A stretch of DNA of 46,919 nucleotides from a virus. This document shows positions 39,650 to 46,919 of the stretch, one piece after another (position 1 is the stretch's first letter; each line of letters opens with the position of its first letter). The notes under the pieces were generated by a model that saw nothing but the letters and a program-made list of their open reading frames with translations, searched no databases and was not told the origin of the DNA. The position numbers and the translations under genes were made by a program. Where the stretch lies: IMG/VR virus record IMGVR_UViG_3300047322_000125, positions 1-46,919 of that record; one strand, 5' to 3'.

Positions 39650-40012
39650 TTAATTATAGGTAACTGAAAAATCGAGGGACGAGCCATAAAGGAGCGTGTC
39701 CGCTTCGAACGTGCTAACGGGTGCGCCGATAGGTACGGCGCGTACTGTGGGGTTGGCTAGGGCCTGGAAACACTGCTCCATTAGCTCCGCCGCCTCCTTG
39801 CGCGTGTGCGCGTAGACGGAGACTTGCACCCGCGCGTTACGGAGGGCAGGGGTTACGGAGTCCACGGTAGCGAACGACTGCCCGCCTACCGCCTGATACG
39901 CGACCCACGGGCGGCCCGTTTGGGCTTGGCCGCTCGGGGCTACGTCCGGGAACACGTCCCCGCCCGCGAGCGAGGACAACGCCCCGTACACGATAGATTC
40001 AACGGTTGCCAT
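39650..40012 (-). CDS. DUF3168-type tail completion protein
   Basis: 120 residues. Pattern typical of the family: an N-terminal helix (MATVESIVYGALSSL), RPWVAYQAVGG, and ARVQVSVYAHTRKEAAELMEQ. These proteins end the tail tube and meet the head connector, like gpU. Located between the head-closure and tail-tube genes. Confidence 0.75.
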   Translation of the reverse strand: MATVESIVYGALSSLAGGDVFPDVAPSGQAQTGRPWVAYQAVGGQSFATVDSVTPALRNARVQVSVYAHTRKEAAELMEQCFQALANPTVRAVPIGAPVSTFEADTLLYGSSLDFSVTYN

Positions 40013-40014
40013 AG

Positions 40015-40383
40015 TTACCCGAGGTTTGCACCGACCGTTACAACGAGGTCCGTGTATTCGCGGCTAGCAACGTCCGGGAGGACTGCCGCAATGTTGTAGA
40101 TAATCCCCTGCACAACCGCGCGGTCCTGCGTGGTTACGTCCGCCCTGTACCGGATACGGATAGAGCCGCGCCCGGTACCTACTTGGGTACCGCTTTCCGC
40201 GTGCTCCAGGCCGCTTACGAGCTTGGCGTTACACCACACGGAGGCGTACTCGGCCCACGTTTCTAGGGGTTGGCCGTACTCGTCTTTCCCTGCGCTGCGC
40301 CGCTGGAGGGACGCCTTATTATTGAGAGTCCCCGCACGGAGGCCGATAGGCACGCGCGAGGACGGACGGGCGCGGATACTCAT
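40015..40383 (-). CDS. Head closure / head-tail adaptor protein
   Basis: 122 residues. RAGTLNNKASLQRRSAGKDEYGQP and WAEYASVWCNAKL followed by IRIRYRADV are the marks of the SPP1 gp16 / HK97 gp7-like adaptor family. It seals the connector after packaging. Its start overlaps the stop of the upstream connector gene. Confidence 0.78.
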   Translation of the reverse strand: MSIRARPSSRVPIGLRAGTLNNKASLQRRSAGKDEYGQPLETWAEYASVWCNAKLVSGLEHAESGTQVGTGRGSIRIRYRADVTTQDRAVVQGIIYNIAAVLPDVASREYTDLVVTVGANLG

Positions 40384-40673
40384 ACGAGGGCCGGGTCTCT
40401 GTCACGGGCGAGGATAGACGCCACGGCGGGGCCGATAGGGTCGTTAGCGCCCTCGCGGTCCTCGTAGAGCGAGGAGAGCACGAGGAGCACCGCCGTAACC
40501 ATGTGTGCCGGGAGCGTATCCGCCGTGTACGGCCACTCGGTAGGCCATTTGAGGTACGAGGCCACAACAGCAGACGCGCCCGGGATCATTACGGAGGTAA
40601 GCTCGTCGTCCGAGTCGGTATCCGTAATGCGGAGTTGCGCCTTGGCTTGGTCCAGCGAGATAAGGTTAATCAC
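40380..40673 (-). CDS. Head-tail connector protein (HK97 gp6-like)
   Basis: 97 residues from GTG 40673. The VINLISLDQAKAQLRITD start, with DDELTSVMIPGASAVVASYL, is the typical gp6-like connector. The frame is open upstream within the portal gene but in non-protein-like sequence. GTG is chosen by overlap with the portal stop and by homology. Confidence 0.8.
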   Translation of the reverse strand: MINLISLDQAKAQLRITDTDSDDELTSVMIPGASAVVASYLKWPTEWPYTADTLPAHMVTAVLLVLSSLYEDREGANDPIGPAVASILARDRDPALV

Positions 40674-42012
40674 TCGTAGCGCCCTCCGTGCTGTCCGTTG
40701 TGTCGTCCTCGTTTTCCTCTGCGGGTGCCGTGGCCGCACCGCCGCCCGCAGGCGGAGGAGGTCCAGCAGCGTCCCGCTTGGCGAGCGCCGAGAGTGAGTA
40801 GTTCTGTTGCTGGAGGTACGGCGTGTCCCCGCCCTCAACAGGGCCGAGGCCGAGCGTTGCGCGAGCTTCGTTAATTTTCATAACGCCGGAACCCACGCCT
40901 TGAGCGTTAGCCGTGTGCTGCGCCGCCTCGTCCATACGCATGAGGCCGCGAGTATCGAACCGCAGGCCCGCACCGTCCGGGAGGCCAAGGCCCGAGTCCA
41001 AGAGTTGCTCAATGTCCTCTAGGTACGCCTGGAGACAGTCCGAGTAATACATGGCCTCATAGATTGCCGAGGAGCTAGCCGTGCGTGCGCCGCCGTCCAG
41101 GCCGATTTTGTGCCCTGGGACGTGAAAACACCGCGCCACGTCCTCCGCCGTCCATTTGAGTTGCTCAATGGTCTGCGCGTCCGTGCCCGTCATTGTCATA
41201 GGTTGGTACGAGAGGCCGTCCCCGCCGATAAGCGTCTTACCCGAGTTCGCACCCGTGTAGTTGGCCTCCAATGTGGCCTTGAGGCGCGCGGCGGTCTCGT
41301 TGGAGATAGCGGCGGGCGCAGTCAGGAACCCCGAGGGGCGGGCCGCGTTGGAAAAGAACGCCGCCGAGTTAGACGTAATCGCATTTGCCAGCACAGCCGA
41401 GGCCGCGCACGCCTGGATAGGCGAGAGGCCTACAAGCGGGTGCCACGAGGTAACGCCGCGATCATGGATAACGTCCCGGGCCGGGAACACCGTAGCCTCC
41501 AACGGGGAGACCATGAGCGGGGACATAGAGCACTGGTAGAACACAGAGCCGTCCGGGGCCACGAGCGGGACAACGTACTTAGGGTTAAGCACGTCCATCG
41601 AGATAACCACGCCCGCACTGTTGCGCGTGAGCAGGATATAGGCGTTGCCGTGCGTTAGCTTGCTAGCTACCCACGCCTTGATAAATTGGGCGCGGGTCTG
41701 ATAATGGTTCGGGTTGCGGAGGAGTTTCGTGTAGCGAGGGGCCGTGGACTCTTGCCACACGCCCTCCGAGAGCTTGACGTACTTAATGCGGAGTTTACCC
41801 ACGTCCGACGAGATAAGGTCCACGCAGGAGAACACCGCCGAGCTAGCCAACATACCGTCCCGCGTGTTGAGGGATTGGTTCTGTTGCCACGCGCCCATGT
41901 AAGGCTCTCGGATGAACCCTGCGGACCCCGGAGCACCCACGGCGGACATGCCTACGGGTACCGAGAACCGCCTACGCAGTCCCGAGATAGCCTTAGTAAC
42001 GAAATTCGCCAT
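40666..42012 (-). CDS. Portal protein, HK97 family
   Basis: 448 residues. SCVDLISSDVGKLRIKYV near 65, LLRNPNHYQTRAQFIKAW near 97, a large clip/stem region, EQLKWTAEDVARCFHVPGHKIG (about 292-313), and a Pro/Ala/Glu-rich tail. It forms the dodecameric ring through which DNA enters. In this genome it lies after the capsid gene instead of before the protease. Confidence 0.9.
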   Translation of the reverse strand: MANFVTKAISGLRRRFSVPVGMSAVGAPGSAGFIREPYMGAWQQNQSLNTRDGMLASSAVFSCVDLISSDVGKLRIKYVKLSEGVWQESTAPRYTKLLRNPNHYQTRAQFIKAWVASKLTHGNAYILLTRNSAGVVISMDVLNPKYVVPLVAPDGSVFYQCSMSPLMVSPLEATVFPARDVIHDRGVTSWHPLVGLSPIQACAASAVLANAITSNSAAFFSNAARPSGFLTAPAAISNETAARLKATLEANYTGANSGKTLIGGDGLSYQPMTMTGTDAQTIEQLKWTAEDVARCFHVPGHKIGLDGGARTASSSAIYEAMYYSDCLQAYLEDIEQLLDSGLGLPDGAGLRFDTRGLMRMDEAAQHTANAQGVGSGVMKINEARATLGLGPVEGGDTPYLQQQNYSLSALAKRDAAGPPPPAGGGAATAPAEENEDDTTDSTEGATSD

Positions 42013-42206
42013 TAAGCCTCCTTACGGGGGCGGCCACGGCGCACCGGGGCGGGCTGTTCCGTGGGTTCGGGTGTTTCCGTGTGCGTCTTAACGTCCCCCG
42101 CGATATACAGCAAGCGGGCGAGCGCTACGTGCATATCTACTACGTCCCCCGCATTAATAACGCGGTCCAACACTACCCGACGAAGGGCTTTCACCTTGAC
42201 TAACAT
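42012..42206 (-). CDS. Small protein between capsid and portal
   Basis: 64 residues: basic helical start (MLVKVKALRRVVLDRV), a central hydrophobic part, and an acidic, Pro-rich then basic end (RRGRPRKEA). Small proteins at this position in HK97-like genomes sometimes act in head completion; no family recognised. GGATTTTTAT lies before the start. Confidence 0.6.
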   Translation of the reverse strand: MLVKVKALRRVVLDRVINAGDVVDMHVALARLLYIAGDVKTHTETPEPTEQPAPVRRGRPRKEA

Positions 42207-42222
42207 ATAAAAATCCTTTGAG

Positions 42223-42246
42223 GGGTACCCACCCTCCGGAGAGGGT
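42223..42246 (-). other. Stem-loop and GGGTACCC between capsid and portal genes
   Basis: ACCCTC-CGGA-GAGGGT (42231-42246) is a perfect 6-bp stem, adjacent to GGGTACCC (42223-42230), in the 69-bp gap after the capsid gene. TTTTT follows only about 17 bases later on the minus strand, so a full terminator is doubtful; partial termination or mRNA stabilising after the highly expressed capsid gene would make sense. Confidence 0.45.
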
Positions 42247-42275
42247 AGGCAGGTTGAGCAGTAGTCCGAAATGGA

Positions 42276-43613
42276 TTACTTGTACTTATCAGCGCCCGAG
42301 ATTTTCGCGGCAATGCCTGCGCGGCGCGGTGCCCAGTTGATAAACTGGCCGATCTTGACCGCAACTTGGTTGGTCTGGAACATCGAGACCGCCTTGGACG
42401 CTGCGTTGTCCGGGTCCGAGTCCATAATGAGCGACGCCTCGCGCGAGAAGTCAATTTCCGGGCCTGCGTCCTCCGAGAGGTACACCTCGTTAGGCAACAG
42501 AATGTCAATCACGTTACCCGCAACGTTGTTGCTCGTGATAACCGGGAAACCCTCCAGCGTGCCGCCGTTCAAGTCCAGACCCGGGAACCACTTAGCGCCG
42601 AGCGCGTTACGCAGCGAACCCAAGTGCAGAGCACGGGCAGGCGACATAAGCAGACGGATACCGCCAACCGGGAGGTTAGCCGCGATCATCGGAGCGATAG
42701 CCGCTTGCAGGTCCGCGATAAGGTCCAGGGCCGATTGCGAGCCGTCCGTAGTGCCGAGCGTTGCGCCCGAGGCAACCGGAGTAACGCCGTAGAACAGGCC
42801 TGCGGGGCTAACTGCCGTAGCCGCACCCGAACCCAGGAACGTAGCGTCCAGGCCTTGCGCCGTAGCCTCAACGAGGTTCGAAAGCACGAGCGCCTCAACT
42901 GCCGGGTTCGAGAACTTGATAATCTCGTCCGAGAACGCCGAGATAGCGTAGACCTTGTTCCAACCGAGGTTGACATTGAAGAACGAAGCGGACGTAACCG
43001 GAACGTTCTTAGCCTCACCAACCCAACCCACTTGCGTACCGCCGTTCATACCGTTAATACGGACGTTAAACGGAATCTTTCGCATACCCTCCAGGCGGCC
43101 GAGGACCGTTTGCGGGTACAGGAGTTCGATAAAGTCCGCCGCGTACACTTCCGGGTAAATCAGGTTACCGGCCCATGCTGCCACGGACGTAGTACCCGCC
43201 GACACTGCGGCCTTAACCACGCCATTAACAACGGCGTCGTCCTTGTAGTGCTTTGCGGCCATTTGCTCGGCCAGCATGAGGTTACCGCGAGCCGCCATCA
43301 GCGTGAGAGCCACGCGAGCGACCGCCGAGCCCTTGGGGGCGTTGCTCTTGGTCGTGATCGAGGCCGGGTCCGCAACCGCCACGCCGTCCGCCGTTGCCGG
43401 GACCGCCTTAGCTTGCGACAGGAGCGACTTTTCCGCGTCCTTGAGGATTTCGAGGCGGTCCTCCAGAGCCTTAATCTCGGCCATAAAACCCTTGGCCTTT
43501 TCCACGTCCTCGGGAGTCGCGTCTACGCCCTTGGCGACAACAAACGCGTTCTTTTCTGCGGTCTTTTCCGCGAGCTTAACCAACAGCGCCTTGATTTGTT
43601 CAGAAATAAGCAT
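42276..43613 (-). CDS. Major capsid protein, HK97 fold
   Basis: 445 residues. An N-terminal coiled delta/scaffold domain (about 1-105) precedes the HK97-fold part. VPLR-like features include GWVGEAKNVPVTSASFFNVNLG, ISAFSDEIIKFSN, SPARALHLGSL and DLNGGTLEGFPVITSNNV. The scaffold part should be removed by the protease encoded upstream. Start ATG 43613 has AAGGAC before it. Confidence 0.92.
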   Translation of the reverse strand: MLISEQIKALLVKLAEKTAEKNAFVVAKGVDATPEDVEKAKGFMAEIKALEDRLEILKDAEKSLLSQAKAVPATADGVAVADPASITTKSNAPKGSAVARVALTLMAARGNLMLAEQMAAKHYKDDAVVNGVVKAAVSAGTTSVAAWAGNLIYPEVYAADFIELLYPQTVLGRLEGMRKIPFNVRINGMNGGTQVGWVGEAKNVPVTSASFFNVNLGWNKVYAISAFSDEIIKFSNPAVEALVLSNLVEATAQGLDATFLGSGAATAVSPAGLFYGVTPVASGATLGTTDGSQSALDLIADLQAAIAPMIAANLPVGGIRLLMSPARALHLGSLRNALGAKWFPGLDLNGGTLEGFPVITSNNVAGNVIDILLPNEVYLSEDAGPEIDFSREASLIMDSDPDNAASKAVSMFQTNQVAVKIGQFINWAPRRAGIAAKISGADKYK

Positions 43614-43633
43614 ACTACGATGTCCTTATTGAA

Positions 43634-44227
43634 TTAGACGAGAAAGGGGAGAAGCGAGACGCGGGGTTGCGCCGCCTCGGTTGTCTGCGCCGGGTTCTCC
43701 CCTTGCGCTGTTTCGGGGTTTTCGCCCGGTACCTCGGCCCCCGCTTGCGCGGTGTCCTCGGCGTGCTGCAAACTCTTGAAAGCGGTAATGACTGCCTCGG
43801 GATTACACGGGATAGCAACGAGGGAAAGCTCGTGGACGCTAGCCTTGGTAAAGGTGAGGCCGCCCGCTGCGTTAGGCTCGTAGTCCTCGGGGCGGAATCC
43901 AATGGATACGCCCTTAATGAGGCCGGATTTAACGCTATGCCACGCCTCGTCCGTACGAGCTTGGACGGTCCCGGGTTCGTCTACCTTGGGAATCTTTGCC
44001 GTAAAGGGGAGGCCCTTATCCGTTGGCGTGCCGAATTTAACGGTACCCACGGGTTGCGAGTGGTCGTGATTGAGCAGGAGCGGGACCTCGGGAGCGAACG
44101 TGAGGCCCTTGGGCTTAACGCTGTCCTTAACTCGGTCCAGCGTGGGAGTACTGGCAATGCCGGTAATCTCCCGCGCCTCCTCGTCCATGCCCTTAATGAC
44201 CACGGCTGAAAATGCCTTAGTGCTCAT
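43634..44227 (-). CDS. Prohead maturation protease, HK97 (S78) family
   Basis: 197 residues. Catalytic H54 in LLNHDHSQPVG, S108 in GVSIGF and E133 in HELSLVA. The C-terminal 45 residues are Glu/Ala/Pro-rich and probably removed. It trims the capsid delta domain after assembly. Confidence 0.9.
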   Translation of the reverse strand: MSTKAFSAVVIKGMDEEAREITGIASTPTLDRVKDSVKPKGLTFAPEVPLLLNHDHSQPVGTVKFGTPTDKGLPFTAKIPKVDEPGTVQARTDEAWHSVKSGLIKGVSIGFRPEDYEPNAAGGLTFTKASVHELSLVAIPCNPEAVITAFKSLQHAEDTAQAGAEVPGENPETAQGENPAQTTEAAQPRVSLLPFLV

Positions 44228-44230
44228 AGG

Positions 44231-45817
44231 TCAGAATGCAAAAAGTTGGAAAGTACGCTCCGGTTCAATGTCGCTAGCTGCTAGCACCGTTGCACCAAAG
44301 GCCATAGTTAGAGCTACGAGGCCGTCTATGCGGCCCGTGGCCTTAGCCTTGTCTAGTTTTCTGTTGCCGCTCGGGTCTTTCTGGACAATCGCGTTGGACG
44401 CGCACATGGTCAAAGGCGGGGAACCATCGTGAGTAACCCGCCCATTTACCAATTCGGACTCCAAAAGGTCCAAGGCCGGGGAAATGTCCTTGTAGCCCTG
44501 GCCGTGTGGCACGAGAGGGAGGCGGCCTCCGTCCTTGTGGGACGTATCCGCGTCTATGCCGAGGTCCTTAAACTCCTTTTTGAGGAGGTCAATTCGCCAA
44601 CGGTCGTACGCAATGCTGTGTACGGCGTACTCCTCGCATATCTCCAGAATGTCCCGGGCTACGTACTCGTAATCCACTGTGCGGCCCGGGGTAGTGCGGA
44701 GGTAGCCTTGCTCGGCCCATAGGTCATACGGGGAGCGGTCCCTCTTGGCGCGGTCTCGTAGACCCTCCTCGGGCGTCCAGAACCATACGCGGCTATTCCA
44801 TCGGCCCTCGTTCCTGCCAATGAGAGCGAACGCGGTAAGGTCGGTACGGGCCGAGAGGTCCAGGCCGCCGAATACTTGCGAACCAGGGACTAGCTCGGGG
44901 ACGCCCCGGCACGACTCCCACACGTTGCGGGACACGAACGGGGATACCGTAGATACGCGCTGATTGAGAATCAGGTTTCGGAACGTGTTTTCTGAGGAGG
45001 GCATACGCTGCGCGCGTAACGCTTGGTCCTCCACGTCCTGCAAGCTACGGAACACTCCGAGGGCCGGGTTAGCTGCTTTCCACCCCTCGCGGTCCATTAC
45101 GTCCGCGTCAGGCGGGGCCGCGTAGAGCCGGACTACCGTGTGCGGGTCCTCGCCCTTGAGCGCGTCGTCTAGCCATATCGAGAGCAAGTCCGCGTCCGTG
45201 GCGGCCTGCGTGGAGATAGCGATAAGGAGCGGCTCGGCGTGCGCGCCCTGCGCGGTGGTTACCGCGTCGATAAAGTCATCCTGCGGGCCGCGAATCTGGC
45301 CTATCTCGTCCAGGATAGCGAGAACAGGGGAGAGGCCGTGCGTAGTCTTGCCCTCGGCGGCCAACGCCTTGTACTCAACGTTTTTGAGCTTGCCAATTAG
45401 TTTTTTGCCGCTCGGGTTTATCCCAACGTACGGCGATATCTCAGGAGATAACTGCACCATCTTTGCGGCCAAGTTAAACACTAGCGCCGCTTGGTCCCGG
45501 GACATAGCACCGGAGACAATCTGCGAGTTGAGCCGAGCTTCGGGGCCGACCAAGTGTGCGAGGAGGATGCACGCGATAACCGCACTTTTGCCGTTCTTGC
45601 GGGCAATAGAGAGATACGCACGGCGAGTGCCCACGGGGTTGTCATAGATTGCGAGGATAAATTCCCGCTGGAACTCCTCAAACCGTATGGGTTGACCCAC
45701 TAACGCACCCTCGGGCACGCGAAGGGCTAGTTCGCACCACCGGATTACCCGCTCGCCCCGAGTGAGGGCCGCCGTTGCCTTTTTCGGGCCTGGGCCGACA
45801 GGGGGCCGCACGATCAT
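44231..45817 (-). CDS. Terminase large subunit
   Basis: 528 residues. ATPase: Walker A-like IARKNGKS (71-78) and Walker B PVLAILDE (D170, E171). Nuclease: FGGLDLSARTDLTAFALIG starting near 316 (D320) and VDYEYVA/IAYDRW further on. It drives DNA into the head and cuts at cos. Overlaps the small-subunit gene by four bases. Confidence 0.93.
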   Translation of the reverse strand: MIVRPPVGPGPKKATAALTRGERVIRWCELALRVPEGALVGQPIRFEEFQREFILAIYDNPVGTRRAYLSIARKNGKSAVIACILLAHLVGPEARLNSQIVSGAMSRDQAALVFNLAAKMVQLSPEISPYVGINPSGKKLIGKLKNVEYKALAAEGKTTHGLSPVLAILDEIGQIRGPQDDFIDAVTTAQGAHAEPLLIAISTQAATDADLLSIWLDDALKGEDPHTVVRLYAAPPDADVMDREGWKAANPALGVFRSLQDVEDQALRAQRMPSSENTFRNLILNQRVSTVSPFVSRNVWESCRGVPELVPGSQVFGGLDLSARTDLTAFALIGRNEGRWNSRVWFWTPEEGLRDRAKRDRSPYDLWAEQGYLRTTPGRTVDYEYVARDILEICEEYAVHSIAYDRWRIDLLKKEFKDLGIDADTSHKDGGRLPLVPHGQGYKDISPALDLLESELVNGRVTHDGSPPLTMCASNAIVQKDPSGNRKLDKAKATGRIDGLVALTMAFGATVLAASDIEPERTFQLFAF

Positions 45818-46293
45818 TGCAGCATTCCCGGCATAAGGTCCGCGAGTTCGCTAGCTCTCGTGGTCTCCACAGCCGCCCGCATACCCGTCTCTAGTGCCTG
45901 CTTATTCCCCGCGTCCCGCGAGCGGCCCTGTGTGGCCTCTGCGTGCGTATGCAAAGCTCGGGAGAGCGACACCGCACGGCGGGAGAGGGTCTCAACGAGG
46001 GTATGCTTGGGATTGACCACGGGGAGGCCCCGGGCGGAGACAATCGTGTCGCCCTCGGTCTCAATGTCCCCCTGCAACCGGACAATATCGGCCTGACAGC
46101 GGGCCAAGTTAGCCGCATGGGTCAAGTCTGCCGTATTCCAGGTATCGGCGGCCCGAGCTAGGATAATGGCCTCCCAAAAGGGAAGGTCTCCCTCTCTGAG
46201 CTTAATATGGGCCGGGGGTTGAATCGGGCCGGAAATAGCCGCCTGAGTAGCCGTTACGGCCTGCGTAGTGCTGTCTGCTCTTTTGCGGGCCAT
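45814..46293 (-). CDS. Terminase small subunit
   Basis: 159 residues, helical, with KLREGDLPFWEAIILARAADTWNTADL and NLARCQADIVRLQ followed by VVNPKHTLVETLSRRAVSLSRAL, the arrangement seen in P27-like small subunits. It recognises the packaging site, presumably in the gene-free DNA across the genome ends. Confidence 0.82.
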   Translation of the reverse strand: MARKRADSTTQAVTATQAAISGPIQPPAHIKLREGDLPFWEAIILARAADTWNTADLTHAANLARCQADIVRLQGDIETEGDTIVSARGLPVVNPKHTLVETLSRRAVSLSRALHTHAEATQGRSRDAGNKQALETGMRAAVETTRASELADLMPGMLQ

Positions 46294-46308
46294 GAGGACT
46301 CCTGAGTG

Positions 46309-46773
46309 TTAGGCGCGTGCGAACTCGCCGTGATATTTGGTAGCCGCTGCAACATACGCCCCGTGCGCTGCCTCGGCTGTGCTGAAAAATCCGATGTGGC
46401 GAAACACGCCGTTGGACGTAAGCGCTGCGCGGAACTTTCCGTTAGGCCACGGGATTACGCCCTTGAGTCCCGTAGCGCTTGACGCCAAGACCGGACGGTT
46501 AGCCATGTTTTGACCTAGGGTCGCATGCCGCAGGTTAGCCGAGCGGCAATCGCTCTTGTCCAGGTTCCTGTGGTCGCACAGGAGGTTAGAGGGAGTACCG
46601 GAGATAAACCTGTGCAGGTAACCCGCCGTGTGACTAGTGACGTACCCTTTAGAGTGCTTGCGCCATTTATGGGCGGTGACTCGTGGCGTATCCGCAGTAT
46701 CGAACACGAACGTAAATCCGCTATTAAGCGTAGCCACGGACGCGCCAGTACCTGCAATGTGCTCAATCTGCAT
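46309..46773 (-). CDS. HNH-AP2 endonuclease next to terminase
   Basis: 154 residues. LHRFISG, LLCDHRNLDKSDCRSANLRHAT and NMANR make the HNH core (about 53-95); the second part, TGLKGVIPWPNGKFRAALT, is an AP2-like DNA-binding domain. Related to the protein at 6408. A mobile endonuclease settled at the packaging locus, first gene of the late operon. Confidence 0.82.
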   Translation of the reverse strand: MQIEHIAGTGASVATLNSGFTFVFDTADTPRVTAHKWRKHSKGYVTSHTAGYLHRFISGTPSNLLCDHRNLDKSDCRSANLRHATLGQNMANRPVLASSATGLKGVIPWPNGKFRAALTSNGVFRHIGFFSTAEAAHGAYVAAATKYHGEFARA

Positions 46774-46919
46774 ATTTGGTCCTATATGGGGCTACGCGGG
46801 CGCGTTACGCGCGCATACGCGAGAATTGGCCTTTATCGGCCCGGAATGGAGAGCAAGGGTGTTAATCGGGATGAATCTTTGGACTTAGCGATGAAATAAG
46901 TCTGAACTGTCGGTGTCCC
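46774..46919. other. Gene-free right end, probable cos-proximal DNA
   Basis: 146 bp without a gene. Holds GCGCG-TTA-CGCGC (46800-46812), a strong dyad, and GGCC-TTTATC-GGCC nearby. CCTATA (46781-46786) reads TATAGG on the late strand, just before the first late gene. Closes with GTGTCCC, the same seven bases that open the window. Confidence 0.5.

Noticed and set aside
42366-43637. 423-codon plus-strand frame opposite the capsid gene
   Set aside because: Arg/Val/Asn-rich shadow of the capsid gene; no start signal and no recognisable domain.
1-46919. CRISPR array, rRNA or insertion sequence
   Set aside because: No regularly spaced repeat-spacer arrays, rRNA-like stretches or transposase genes were found on either strand.

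Overview
The window looks like one complete genome of a temperate, GC-rich, tailed phage (siphovirus type, about 46.9 kb) of a Gram-negative, probably proteobacterial, host. Three things point this way: the gene set covers packaging, head, long tail, lysis and replication; a two-component spanin (inner-membrane coiled coil plus lipoprotein) implies an outer membrane; and the small and large terminase genes lie at the right edge while an HNH nuclease gene, in the place it holds next to cos in HK97-like phages, lies at the left edge. The first and last seven bases are identical, which fits a genome cut at its cohesive ends.

Layout. 1-412: AT-rich, gene-free, with 17-bp direct repeats, a promoter with a built-in operator dyad, and five CACTG pentamers spaced about 12 bp. 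413-1800 (minus): HNH nuclease and a tyrosine-recombinase homologue that has lost nearly all its catalytic residues, with a clear terminator after it. 1801-2871: a 1.07-kb gene-free control region with two tandem sigma70-like promoters. 2872-20535 (plus): a long, tightly coupled early/replication operon. It holds small early proteins, a phosphoribosyltransferase, primase, helicase, DNA ligase, HD phosphohydrolase, DNA methyltransferase, family A DNA polymerase, ssDNA-binding protein, 5'-3' exonuclease, endonuclease VII, a DEDD exonuclease, MazG-like and dATP/dGTP-pyrophosphohydrolase-like proteins, and last a T7-type single-subunit RNA polymerase. 20577-21083 (minus): SAR endolysin. 21117-25828 (plus): an accessory block with sigma70 promoters carrying GGGTACCC between -35 and -10, several small proteins, two exported proteins, and then a ParA / ribbon-helix-helix / winged-helix cassette that resembles a plasmid partition-replication unit, followed by an iteron-like repeat array. 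26004-46773 (minus): one late operon read leftward, from an HNH-AP2 protein and terminase through protease, capsid, portal, connectors, a lambda-like tail set (V, G/GT frameshift, tape measure, M, L, K split in two, I, J), tail fibres, holin and spanins.

How it fits together. Host RNA polymerase probably reads the early operon from the 2.4-kb promoters. The operon ends in the phage's own RNA polymerase, which would then read the late minus-strand operon. The replication genes are of T7 type and the virion genes are lambda/HK97 type, a mix also known from Xanthomonas phage Xp10. The main inference is that lysogeny, if it occurs, is as a plasmid: the integrase-like protein seems unable to cut DNA, while a ParA/centromere-binding/Rep-like operon with nearby repeats is present. 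This is read from sequence alone; no database search was possible.
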